From Pseudobutyrivibrio sp. ACV-2 (GTDB lineage Bacteria > Bacillota > Clostridia > Lachnospirales > Lachnospiraceae), in assembly GCF_900107545.1 (NCBI RefSeq), contig NZ_FNQZ01000002.1:62001-126000 (forward strand): 64,000 nucleotides of DNA, given 5' to 3'. Each line of letters begins with the position of its first letter. The stretch's first letter is position 1. The translations under genes and the position numbers were made by a program. The notes under the pieces were generated by a model that saw only the letters and a program-made list of their open reading frames with translations, was not told the origin of the DNA and searched no databases. Shown in pieces: positions 28,080-36,323 of this stretch.

Positions 28080-28111
28080 CCTTATGTAGAGTTTTGTGTT
28101 ATGTAGAGTTA
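28080..28111 (+). repeat. Left terminal inverted repeat of the RIT element
   Basis: Begins CCTTATGTAGAG and ends TGTAGAGTTA. It equals the reverse complement of 31562-31593 at 25 of 32 positions. Confidence 0.75.
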
Positions 28112-28298
28112 GTCCCTCGCGGCATAGAGTTCGTATGACTTGAGTCTCATATTACTCGGCATAATAAATGCGCGCGTTTTATTAATTCAATATCCCTATC
28201 CTTTTAGTATGCAGCAAATACTTTTTTATTATCAGACTTATAAATCCAGTATTTATCAGCTATTCTGTAATCACCAAGAGATGAAAGGAGGACCCGAT

Positions 28299-29534
28299 AT
28301 GACTCTGACAGTGATTACAGATGGATTGTTCTCGTTACTTGAGAAAAACAATTACAATCCGACAACCATTAAGTTTTATAAACGTGAATGGTCAAAAATC
28401 AGCCGTTTTATCCTCTCCGAGTACGGAGACGAAGAATTCGACATGGAACGCGGCATGGCTTATCTTGAAAAGACCTATAACCTTGTAACCAAATATAACG
28501 ATGGCACGTTATCCCAGCAAAGAGTGCAACTCTTAAGAGTAGTCCATATGTTGGAGGATTATCGTCTCCACCAGGTTCTTACTCAGCGTTTCTATGCATC
28601 AAAGAATCCACTTAAGCTTAATGACTACTTTTCCGGAATTCATGATAGGTATGTTGAGTTTTTAAACTCTCCTGAGATCTCCCAAAGTACCCAGAAGCAC
28701 TATAAGCGCATTTCATTAGTATTCATGGATTACCTTACTCAAAAAGGTGTGTCTGATATCAAAGATCTGGACATGGAATTATGCAACGGCTATATCAAAA
28801 CTCTAGCTGGTTTCAGCTTCAAAACCATTGAGCAGGATATTTGCGGACTAAGGCATTTCCTTCGATTTCTCAATGAGTCAGGTATTTTAGAAAACAACTT
28901 TGCTGATAAGATTCACGTTCCGCTTGTATCAAAGACTTCTCACATTCCATCAGCATGGAAGCCTGAAGAATTAAAAAAGCTTTTGGCAGCTGTGGATCGT
29001 AATAGTCCTATCGGGAAACGGGACTATGCTATGATGGTTATTGCTTGTGTAATGGGTCTAAGAATCAGTGATATCAAGACATTGCGTTTTTCCAACTTTG
29101 ACTGGAATAACAAAACACTGTCTATTGTGCAGCATAAAACAAAAAAGCCTCTAAAACTTCCTCTTCCCGATCAGGTAGGCTGGGCTGTTATTGATTACAT
29201 CAAGAACGGGAGACCTGATTATAACGGTTCTGATTACGTGTTTCTGAAACATAGGCCTCCATTCAATTCGTTTTCTGACAGTGATCATTTACAGCAGCGT
29301 ATCATATACCACATGCAGAAAGCTGGCATACGCAGGGACAAAAACAGGCACTCCGGGTTTCATTCTTTGAGACAATCCGCAGCATCAATGATGCTGGAAA
29401 TGGAAACGCCTCTTCCTGTAATCACTACTGTATTAGGACATTCAGACATGGATATAACCGCTGTGTATTTAAAAAATGATATACAAAAGCTTGCTGAATG
29501 TGTCTTGCCTCCTGAGGATTTTGCCCATGAGTGA
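28299..29534 (+). CDS. ritA: RitA tyrosine recombinase
   Basis: 411 residues from ATG 28299 with GGAGG seven bases upstream; the longer open frame from 28140 runs through the element end and is not used. N-terminal SAM-like DNA-binding domain, then the catalytic domain with Arg in MGLRISDIKTL, the Lys beta-hairpin (QHKTKKPLKLPLP), HSLR box, GHSDMD and the nucleophile Tyr in ITAVYLK. All active-site residues are present. Its last 8 bp overlap ritB, so the trio is translationally coupled. Confidence 0.92.
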   Translation: MTLTVITDGLFSLLEKNNYNPTTIKFYKREWSKISRFILSEYGDEEFDMERGMAYLEKTYNLVTKYNDGTLSQQRVQLLRVVHMLEDYRLHQVLTQRFYASKNPLKLNDYFSGIHDRYVEFLNSPEISQSTQKHYKRISLVFMDYLTQKGVSDIKDLDMELCNGYIKTLAGFSFKTIEQDICGLRHFLRFLNESGILENNFADKIHVPLVSKTSHIPSAWKPEELKKLLAAVDRNSPIGKRDYAMMVIACVMGLRISDIKTLRFSNFDWNNKTLSIVQHKTKKPLKLPLPDQVGWAVIDYIKNGRPDYNGSDYVFLKHRPPFNSFSDSDHLQQRIIYHMQKAGIRRDKNRHSGFHSLRQSAASMMLEMETPLPVITTVLGHSDMDITAVYLKNDIQKLAECVLPPEDFAHE

Positions 29535-30510
29535 ATATACCTTTAAAAGCGTGTTTGCTGATGATATACAGGAATTCATTTCATTAAAAAGAGCACTTGG
29601 GTTCAAATACGTTAGTGAGCAGGGGATGCTACAGCGTATAGATACATATTTTGCAGATAACAATGTAACTTTCCGAGAAATCACAAGGGAAATATCTGAT
29701 GGGTGGTGTAGAAAACGAAGTCATGAGACATTAACAAATCAGTCCAACAGAATAAGTGTTATGCGCATTTTTGCAAGGTATCTGAATGATATTGGTGTGG
29801 CTGCTTATGTTCCATTATCAGGAACATCACGTAAAAAACATCATTACAATGCTCACATATATACAGACGATGAACTTAAGCGATTCTTTGCAGCTGTAGA
29901 TGAAAGTAAGTCAGTGCCTTCTGAATGCCCGTACCGGGGCCAGGTCATGCCTGTATTCTTTAGGATACTTTATACGAGCGGAATGCGTGTATCTGAACTC
30001 AGACTGGCCAAGATAAGTGATATAAACCTCGATGATAAATATATCATTGTGAAAGGTGGCAAAAATCAGAAAGATCGGATAGTACCAATCCATCACTCTC
30101 TTGCAGAGAAATGTAGGGAACTGAAATGCAGTATTCACAAGTATTCTTCAGATGACGAGTACTTTTTTATGCAGTACCCCGGAAGACCCATGACCTTAGT
30201 ATGCGTTTATAAAAACTTTCGTAGATATCTTAGCAAAGCAGGCATCCCACATACAGGACGAGGCCCTCGTATTCATGATTTTCGCCATACTTTTTGTGTT
30301 AATCTACTGCTTAAATGGAGCAAAGAAGGCAAGGATCTGATGGCATATCTTCCATATATGAGAACCATGCTTGGTCATGAGGGATTTGAGGAAACTGCAT
30401 ACTATCTCAAACTTACCGCAGACGCATATCCGTTTATTCGTGAAAGCCTACAACGCAGCTTTCCGTCTATTATTGAGGAGGTGACTTTTGATGACAGGGA
30501 CTACTACTGA
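29527..30510 (+). CDS. ritB: RitB tyrosine recombinase
   Basis: 327 residues from ATG 29527 (MSEYTFKSVF), inside the end of ritA (ATGAGTGA overlap). Catalytic set: Arg in SGMRVSELRL, Lys in VKGGKNQKDRIVPIH, HDFRHTF, LGHEGFEET and Tyr in AYYLK. It is intact. RIT elements always carry three such proteins in this order, which probably act together on the ends; the division of labour is not known from sequence. Confidence 0.92.
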   Translation: MSEYTFKSVFADDIQEFISLKRALGFKYVSEQGMLQRIDTYFADNNVTFREITREISDGWCRKRSHETLTNQSNRISVMRIFARYLNDIGVAAYVPLSGTSRKKHHYNAHIYTDDELKRFFAAVDESKSVPSECPYRGQVMPVFFRILYTSGMRVSELRLAKISDINLDDKYIIVKGGKNQKDRIVPIHHSLAEKCRELKCSIHKYSSDDEYFFMQYPGRPMTLVCVYKNFRRYLSKAGIPHTGRGPRIHDFRHTFCVNLLLKWSKEGKDLMAYLPYMRTMLGHEGFEETAYYLKLTADAYPFIRESLQRSFPSIIEEVTFDDRDYY

Positions 30511-31501
30511 TTTCTCAAAAGCAGTTACTTCCTTTTTGACTGACTATCTGCCTCTTCAGAGGGGATATTCAAAGAACACCATCCTAAGTTACAGGGATAC
30601 GCTTAAGCTATTTGTACTATTCCTAACTGAGGATAAGGATATGAAGTTGTCAACGTTCACCATGGCAGATTTTTCACGTCCGCTTATTATTGAATTCCTC
30701 GAATGGTGTAGAAACCGAGGATGTTCAGTATCAACGACAAACCAGAGGTTGGCTGCGCTGAAGTCCTTTTCCTCCTTTGCGCAGATAGAGTGCATTGACT
30801 ATATCGCAACGCTTCTGGATGTGCAGGCTGTGCGTTCCAAAAAAACAGAAGGCAGGGAAATATCCTTCCTGAGCGTGGAACAGATGTCAAAGCTGATCAA
30901 TTATCCTGATGTCAATACGAGCAGTGGTCTTCGCCATAGGACAGTGCTTACCCTTCTTTATGATAGTGGCTGCCGAGTTCAGGAATTGTGTGACATAAAG
31001 CTCAGGGACATAAATACCGATATTAATCCAACACTGCGGCTTCATGGAAAAGGTGATAAATACCGAACAGTTGTCATCGATGATAAAACCACAAGGCTTG
31101 TAAAGGAATACATAATCCGCCTTAGGAAAGGTGCCATGCCAGATCATCCGCTTATAACCAATAGAATCGGAAAATCCATAAGCAGGGATGGCGTACAGTA
31201 CATAATTGATAAATATGTTTCTAAAATCCATGGCGAAGACTGCTCATTTCCTGCGCATGTCCATTGCCATCAATTCCGCCACAGCAAGGCAATGCACATG
31301 CTCGCAGCTGATATAAACATTGTATATATCCGCGATTTTCTCGGACATGAAGATATTTCTACGACGATGATATACAGCAGAGCCGATAATCGCCTGAAAA
31401 ATGAAGCTATAAATGCTTTGGCACCTAAAATAACCGATGACATTGACCTTCCCGACTGGAGGAAAGATCAGAATCTTTTAAGTTTCCTGAACTCTTTTTA
31501 G
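30491..31501 (+). CDS. ritC: RitC tyrosine recombinase
   Basis: 336 residues from ATG 30491 with GAGGAGG nine bases upstream, overlapping ritB by 20 bp. Catalytic set: Arg in DSGCRVQELCD, Lys in HGKGDKYRTVVI, HQFRHSKAM, LGHEDISTT and Tyr in MIYSRAD. It is the XerC/D-like member of the trio by appearance. Intact; the right inverted repeat begins 60 bp after its stop. Confidence 0.92.
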   Translation: MTGTTTDFSKAVTSFLTDYLPLQRGYSKNTILSYRDTLKLFVLFLTEDKDMKLSTFTMADFSRPLIIEFLEWCRNRGCSVSTTNQRLAALKSFSSFAQIECIDYIATLLDVQAVRSKKTEGREISFLSVEQMSKLINYPDVNTSSGLRHRTVLTLLYDSGCRVQELCDIKLRDINTDINPTLRLHGKGDKYRTVVIDDKTTRLVKEYIIRLRKGAMPDHPLITNRIGKSISRDGVQYIIDKYVSKIHGEDCSFPAHVHCHQFRHSKAMHMLAADINIVYIRDFLGHEDISTTMIYSRADNRLKNEAINALAPKITDDIDLPDWRKDQNLLSFLNSF

Positions 31502-31561
31502 CAAAATGGTTATGCCGAGTAAACTATGTCTTGTTAATGTAAATGCCATATGTATGAAGTT

Positions 31562-31593
31562 TAACTCGGCATAACAACTAGCTCAACATAAGG
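31562..31593 (-). repeat. Right terminal inverted repeat of the RIT element
   Basis: Reverse complement begins CCTTATGTTGAG. It ends with the inner motif CCGAGTTA. The DNA between it and the AAGG repeat (31594-31621) forms a small hairpin. Confidence 0.75.
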
Positions 31594-31621
31594 CGGATTA
31601 TGGAGATATCCGCATAACCCA

Positions 31622-32205
31622 CCTTGTGGTGTACCCACAATAGAGTCCTCGTACTCATCATCGATCATGATTCCACTGACTAAATATTTTCTAATGATAG
31701 AAATAACATCTCCATCTTTTATGGTTCTACCTATGATAGTCATAAGTTTATCGTGATTAACTGTGTCAAAGAACTTCTCCAAGTCAATGTCTACAATCCA
31801 ATCATTACCGTCATTCATCATGTCGAGCGCTGTTAGGATTGCTTGCTGTGCACATCTATTAGGTCTGAATCCATAACTGTGGTCATTAAATTGTTCCTCA
31901 TAGATTGGTGTTAAAACCTGTGCTATGGCTTGTTGTATGAATCTGTCTGTTACTGTTGGTACTCCTAGGTTTCTGATGCCACCATCAGGCTTTGGTATCT
32001 CTACTCTTCGTACTGGCTGAGGTTTATACTTTCTTGTCCTCAACTGTTCCTTGATGATATCGCCGTTCTTTTCAAGGTGTTCTTTGAGTTCTGTGTACTT
32101 CATTCCGTCCACTCCCTCTGCACCTTTGTTTCGTACGACTTGCAGATATGCTCTATTGAGATTATCACTAGATAGTATCTGCTCCATTAGACTACTTGTG
32201 TCCAT
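31622..32205 (-). pseudogene. ltrA: Group II intron reverse transcriptase, N-terminal part
   Basis: ATG 32205 (MDTSSLMEQILSSDNL) follows GGAAAGGAAAG. It encodes RT0-RT4: NKGAEGVDGMKY, IPKPDGGIRNLGVPTVTDR, SYGFRPNRCAQQAI, WIVDIDLEKFFDTVNH with the first catalytic Asp, and VGTPQGG. The frame is broken here by the RIT element. Joined to the other part (584 + 700 bases = 428 codons) it gives a 427-residue enzyme, normal for class IIC introns. Confidence 0.9.
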
Positions 32206-32692
32206 GCGTTCTTTCCTTTCCGTCTCGCTAGATTTGACCACCCTTCACCCGATTGGTTACGGCAGATGTTGTCATTTCTGCAACACGAGACCTACTCAAA
32301 CTTATTGATTGTTCACCCCTTCGCTCAATTTCCATTACAGAAACTTCTTCACTACTATGGGTTCGGCTGACTTCTCACAGTTCGTTGTTACTAGGCTAAT
32401 GAAACCTCTGTGAGACCTCCACGCTTAAGGTGCACGCTCTTTCTCTCCATATATCCGCCACATTTACTCTGCTACTACAAATGTGATAGTTATTAGACTT
32501 CGTTGTTCCTTGCCAACTTATCTCTCGTAGCCTAGCCTTATATGTGATTTCTGTCCGTCGGACCGGAGATTTGCTTACAGCTTCCTTCAGATTCCACCTC
32601 ACAATGGACACCCTTGCTGTTCGGCTATACACTTCCCACTATCTGGGCATGTTCGGGACTTTCACCCGTTAGAGCGCGCCCATGGCGCGCAA
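32206..32692 (-). ncRNA. Group II intron 5' RNA (domains I-III)
   Basis: 487 bases with no credible gene and a higher GC content than the surroundings. Near the 5' end, GCGCGCC and GGGCGCGC pair, followed by TCTAACGGGTGAAAGTCCCG, a hallmark of bacterial group II domain I. The region must fold into the ribozyme scaffold; domain borders cannot be set by eye. Confidence 0.7.
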
Positions 32693-32694
32693 AC

Positions 32695-32734
32695 AAGGTA
32701 AGGAGTGAAATCTTCGGATTTCACTCCTTACCTT
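32695..32734. terminator. 17-bp hairpin at the intron insertion point
   Basis: AAGGTAAGGAGTGAAAT at 32695-32711 pairs perfectly with 32718-32734 around CTTCGG. On plus it is followed by TTATTATTAT, as in a terminator. On minus it stands just 5' of the intron, which fits the class IIC habit of entering next to terminator stems. Confidence 0.75.
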
Positions 32735-32837
32735 TTATTATTATAAAAAAATGAGCCAAAAACCTATAGCTGTGACCCAAATCCGGTATATAATATGCCT
32801 ATATGGGCAAAAGAAAATCCCAAAGCAAAATAATCGA

Positions 32838-32885
32838 GGATTCAGGGGCTATCCGAGGATAGTCACTGAATCCTGTCCTTTTTAG
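32838..32885 (+). terminator. Terminator-like hairpin, homologous to the one at 48.8 kb
   Basis: GGATTCAG at 32838-32845 pairs with CTGAATCC at 32866-32873; inside it CTATCC pairs with GGATAG. On plus TGTCCTTTTT follows. A near-identical sequence lies at 48,781-48,815 in the opposite orientation. Confidence 0.6.
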
Positions 32886-32912
32886 GGGAACTTTTTTTCA
32901 GCCCCTTCGCTA

Positions 32913-33923
32913 TTAGTGTATTTTTCTTGTTCTCCCAACCACCCACGGGAACCACCTATTGATACAATACGCCGGTATTATAAGAACAATAGATAAAAAT
33001 ATAGTAATTATAATTGCTAAAAGAGAGGAATATAGCACATTATTCAAACATGTTGAATAAAAGCCTGAAGCTTTTGTTCGCAAAACATATTCCACAACCG
33101 CATAAACTTTTCCATGGAAAGCAAAGAAAATAATAGTATTAGCTCCAACATATGCAATGTACCTAGATATTCTAAATCTTTTACTTATCATTATAATCAT
33201 CAGAATACCTACCACACTCTCTATATACGAAAACATTATTGTAAACGCCTTATTCTTAATCTGAGCTGCTGGACCATATATTAAAATCATATATATTACG
33301 GCAATAACTATAAGCACACGCCAAGTATCAAACTTTTTCAGCGAACACTCATATTCACTTTTATAATAATATCCCAAAACCATCCAGAACATAGCAACAA
33401 AAATATACTCTAAATGCCAAGGCAATGTATAATTTCCCCAAGGCAATATATTCTTTGGCATTAATGCGCCATAGAGATTACTAATAACCGAAAGAAGCAG
33501 CGCTAATGCAATACCTTTTTCACTATTGTTAATTTTTATAACAAAATAAAATGGAATAAACGCTACATATAATGCCGGCACAAACCACATCACATCTCCT
33601 ACCGATCTAATCTGTAATAAATTCCATAACATATCATGCAATAAATTATGATCACTTTTTAGTGTAATGATAGCCGACATACCAATTGTTACATTACTTA
33701 AAATTAACCATGGAACAAAAAGCCCTTTTGTCTTCTTAATAAAGAACTCTTTAAATGATGATGGTTGTTTATATACATAGCCCGCAAGGAAGAAAAACAC
33801 CGTTAAAAAAAATGGTGAATAAAATGTCCTAAGTACTCTTGTTCCACTTTCCAAATGAGAAAGCATCACAAACATGATACATATGTATTTTCCAAAATCA
33901 ACCCACTCTATTCTTTTACTCAT
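32913..33923 (-). CDS. Acyltransferase family 3 membrane protein
   Basis: 336 residues. RIEWVDFGKYICIMFVMLSHLESG holds the family's early histidine after the R-x5-D start, and about ten hydrophobic helices follow, with FFLAGYVYK in helix 2. It ends INRWFPWVVGRTRKIH. ATG 33923 has GGAAGGA ten bases upstream. It likely O-acylates an exported sugar. A scar of the same C-terminus exists at 48,962-49,020, so a relative once stood there. Confidence 0.88.
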   Translation of the reverse strand: MSKRIEWVDFGKYICIMFVMLSHLESGTRVLRTFYSPFFLTVFFFLAGYVYKQPSSFKEFFIKKTKGLFVPWLILSNVTIGMSAIITLKSDHNLLHDMLWNLLQIRSVGDVMWFVPALYVAFIPFYFVIKINNSEKGIALALLLSVISNLYGALMPKNILPWGNYTLPWHLEYIFVAMFWMVLGYYYKSEYECSLKKFDTWRVLIVIAVIYMILIYGPAAQIKNKAFTIMFSYIESVVGILMIIMISKRFRISRYIAYVGANTIIFFAFHGKVYAVVEYVLRTKASGFYSTCLNNVLYSSLLAIIITIFLSIVLIIPAYCINRWFPWVVGRTRKIH

Positions 33924-34139
33924 ATCAATAATTCCTTCCTAAACTTTTATAAAACACTCTTGAAAGCTCTTTAATATCCGATATTCAGTTCTTTTTCGAT
34001 GTGCTTTTTTTCATCATTCCTCCCAAATCTTAAAGAATTTCAAAATACTAAAAACCATTTTGAAATAACGCATCTCTTGTGTGTTCCCCCCTTAACACTG
34101 ACCTCTTTTTGTACTTTGTAACTTGAAATATTCAATATT

Positions 34140-34345
34140 CCAAACGATACAAAGGTGTAGCTATGATTCTTCCTACATTCATTATCAATACTGATTATGC
34201 AATCAAATATCTTGTTATTTCATCAATCTTTATTGTTATGAATCCTAAACCATAGCTATGCCTAGCTATGGCAAATGCTCTTTCAGCTTCAATTAGATCC
34301 GTGTTGTCAATGTATTCTTGTTTTTATCCACTTTAGAATACTTCT
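34140..34345 (-). pseudogene. DDE transposase C-terminal remnant
   Basis: Minus translation DLIEAERAFAIARHSYGLGFITIKIDEITRYLIA-stop-SVLIMNVGRI resembles the C-terminal Glu-containing end of IS5/IS1182-type transposases (E-x2-F-x4-R-x2-GLG-x-I...). It has one stop and no start. The rest of the 33,924-34,524 gap holds no gene that I recognise. Confidence 0.5.
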
Positions 34346-34524
34346 TAGGTCTACCAAGTACTAATCCTAAAAGGACATATACCAGGCTCCTTACAGTGAT
34401 TACGATTATTACAGATTCCGTAGATTTGATTTGCCAGACCCCTGTCTTGGTAATACCACGTCCTAGATTCATAGTTTTCAAAAACCTGAATTAATTGTAA
34501 GTGGCAATCAATACCCATCAGTAA

Positions 34525-35667
34525 TTACCCGATAAATAGATGTTTAATCTTTCTTTTTATTTTCTGAAAAGGATGACGACTTTTCTTAAGATCATCAGTA
34601 ATCTTATTTCGTGTCATTGAAGATGCGTACATAAAACCATTTTTCTTATATTCATTGAGAAAAATGTCTCTGTAATAAGGCTTTTCAGAAGGTCCACGTA
34701 ACTGCTCATTTGTCTTTACTATATCTATATATTTTTTAAGTGTGAAAAACAAATCATTCTTACACTTTTCAAAGAGTAAAACACCCTTTTCTGTGTTACA
34801 AATTACAACCGACATACCTTTGTCAGTTGGCTCAAATCTATCTTTCCCCCAATAATCTCCAATAGTAATATCTGATATTCTTTCAGCACACGCATAATCA
34901 CATGAATAGCAGTTATCGCGATAGAAGACTTTTCTAGTATAGTTTGACATAAATAAATTATCTATAGCTTTATCCTCTACAACAGTATTGCCATTTGAAA
35001 CAGCCTTAAATCTAAATTTATTATTATCTCTAAAAGATATTTCATCTATATGACCATACTTGGTATCTAGTTCTTCAATGTATTCACTATAATAAGCTGC
35101 TGGTGGCATACCATGACATATAATATCTGTAAGATATAGATTTTTCTGCATAACTTCTGGTACAAATTTCTTTATCCCTGCACACTGACATGATGTACCA
35201 ATGAATATTACAGTTCTTCCTTGCCTAAGATCCTCTATAATTTCTTTGTATGTTCCGACCATATCACTATATGTGTATTTGGAACCTTGAAATTTCGCTA
35301 TGTCTTCAATATTATCTGTTTTCTTGAAAGTAATTACATTCTTATCAGAATAAGTAGCACCATACGCAACTCCACCCTCTTCTATAATCTTTGAGTAAAG
35401 AGCATATGCTGCTCCTCCCGAAGCAGAAGCATTTCTTTTTTTTAAATCTTTTAAGCAAACAGCATATGATATAATCGGTTCCTTCTTTTCTACAGGATTT
35501 ACAACTTGGCAAACATGACTACATCGTCCACAATTTATGCATAGCTTTTCGTCTATCACAACAGTTTCAGCACCATATTCATTTTTCACAAAGCTTATAC
35601 ATCCTTTAGGACAAGCATCTCTACATGCACCACAAGCTGTGCATTTTGAATTCTCACATATTTTCAT
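34525..35667 (-). CDS. 4Fe-4S ferredoxin / FrhB-domain protein of polysaccharide locus
   Basis: 380 residues. Two ferredoxin motifs at the N-terminus (CTACGACRDACPKGC and CINCGRCSHVC) bind two 4Fe-4S clusters. The rest is the coenzyme F420 hydrogenase beta-subunit-like (FrhB/FdhB) domain, with GTSCQCAGIKKF, DIICHGMPP and ITIGDYWG, plus further Cys (DNCYSCDYACAER). In capsule loci such proteins occur beside pyruvyl transferases; F420 use is unlikely here. Two relatives lie at 39.1 and 46.1 kb. The reaction is unknown. Confidence 0.85.
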   Translation of the reverse strand: MKICENSKCTACGACRDACPKGCISFVKNEYGAETVVIDEKLCINCGRCSHVCQVVNPVEKKEPIISYAVCLKDLKKRNASASGGAAYALYSKIIEEGGVAYGATYSDKNVITFKKTDNIEDIAKFQGSKYTYSDMVGTYKEIIEDLRQGRTVIFIGTSCQCAGIKKFVPEVMQKNLYLTDIICHGMPPAAYYSEYIEELDTKYGHIDEISFRDNNKFRFKAVSNGNTVVEDKAIDNLFMSNYTRKVFYRDNCYSCDYACAERISDITIGDYWGKDRFEPTDKGMSVVICNTEKGVLLFEKCKNDLFFTLKKYIDIVKTNEQLRGPSEKPYYRDIFLNEYKKNGFMYASSMTRNKITDDLKKSRHPFQKIKRKIKHLFIG

Positions 35668-35688
35668 TTCTTCTACCTCTTCTCTTAA

Positions 35689-36309
35689 TTATTCTTTAGA
35701 AATCTGCTGAATTTTATAACAAAAAGAAGAAATATCAGCCATATCTGGATAATACTTCATTAATTCCTGCGGAGTATAATCCCACCACTTTGAATTTTCA
35801 ATCTCTTGTATCTGTTCATCGGTAAAACGTTTTCTTATAAGTTTGGCTGGATTTCCGGCGACTATGGTATAAGGTTCAACATCATGAGTAACTACACTTC
35901 CCGCTCCAATTATTGCCCCATTACCAATCTTTGAACAAGATGATGTGATTATAACTCTAGAGCCAATCCAAACATCATTTCCTACTGTAAGCTTGTGTCG
36001 TTCTACATCCTTAACCTCAAAATGAGAAAATCTCTTATTAAAAAAAATGGCTGAAGTAGTAATGAAATCAATAGGATGATTCGCAGCCAAATAATGAACA
36101 TCTGCTGCGACACTACAATACCTGCCAATTTCAGCTTGTCCTCCCAAATTAAATCTCTTCTCAAAACAGCTTCCATAGGTATACATCCCTACTGAAACTC
36201 TATAATTTTTTTCTGTGTACTCTCGTAATGTTCCTGAATAGAGTTGTCCACCTTCCTTTTGTATTTTTTTGTTTCTTAAATATCTAAATAAAGTATCAAA
36301 TATTTTCAT
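35689..36309 (-). CDS. CatB/VatD-type hexapeptide O-acetyltransferase
   Basis: 206 residues. The left-handed beta-helix repeats (IGRYCSVAADVHYLAANHPIDF, with the catalytic His in AANHP, and VGNDVWIGSRVIITSSCSKIGNGAIIGAGSVVTHDV) match the xenobiotic/sugar acetyltransferase group that acts as a trimer on acetyl-CoA. It ends VAGNPAKLIRKRF. GAGGTTGAGTCA precedes the ATG. It is placed between the flippase and ferredoxin-like genes, so it probably acetylates the repeat unit in the cytoplasm. Confidence 0.88.
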   Translation of the reverse strand: MKIFDTLFRYLRNKKIQKEGGQLYSGTLREYTEKNYRVSVGMYTYGSCFEKRFNLGGQAEIGRYCSVAADVHYLAANHPIDFITTSAIFFNKRFSHFEVKDVERHKLTVGNDVWIGSRVIITSSCSKIGNGAIIGAGSVVTHDVEPYTIVAGNPAKLIRKRFTDEQIQEIENSKWWDYTPQELMKYYPDMADISSFCYKIQQISKE

Positions 36310-36323
36310 TGACTCAACCTCTT

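Larger units (their letters stand above)
28080..31621 (+). mobile_element. RIT (recombinase in trio) element
   Basis: 3.5 kb holding three overlapping tyrosine recombinase genes and no others. Its ends carry inverted repeats (28080-28111 and 31562-31593, 25 of 32 bases equal) plus inner copies of TTATGCCGAGT (near 31,507 and 31,563; inverted at 28,154). The right side has a further 28 bp with a GCGGAT/ATCCGC hairpin. AAGG at 28080-28083 and 31622-31625 flanks it as a direct repeat. It is inserted antisense to the intron and splits the reverse transcriptase gene. Confidence 0.85.
27297..32692 (-). mobile_element. Group II intron (probably class IIC) interrupted by a RIT element
   Basis: 5' end near 32692 (TTGCGCGCC), 3' end near 27297 (CTACTCGAT). 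Without the RIT insert it is about 1.85 kb, the usual class IIC size. It contains a domain I with GGGTGAAAGTCCCG, a reverse transcriptase gene in two parts, and a domain V/VI at 27,302-27,372. It follows directly on a long hairpin (32,695-32,734), as class IIC introns prefer terminator-like stems. The empty site is inferred from the paralogous sequence CTTG-TTTAGGGG at 48,774-48,786; the TTT shared by both ends makes the exact junction ambiguous by up to three bases. Confidence 0.8.

Noticed and set aside
28140-28298. Longer RitA starting at 28140
   Set aside because: This stretch holds the element end repeats and no ribosome binding site; GGAGG fixes ATG 28299.
28080-31621. Tn554-like transposon or integron
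   Set aside because: Tn554 carries two recombinases plus a different third protein and cargo; here all three genes have the R-K-H-R-H-Y set and there is no cargo or attC-like array.
34293-34481. 62-residue hydrophobic protein on minus
   Set aside because: It overlaps the transposase remnant in another frame and has no start signal.
34525-35667. Coenzyme F420 hydrogenase subunit
   Set aside because: The FrhB domain name is by homology only; capsule context, pyruvyl-transferase fusion and a likely Lachnospiraceae host argue against F420 chemistry.
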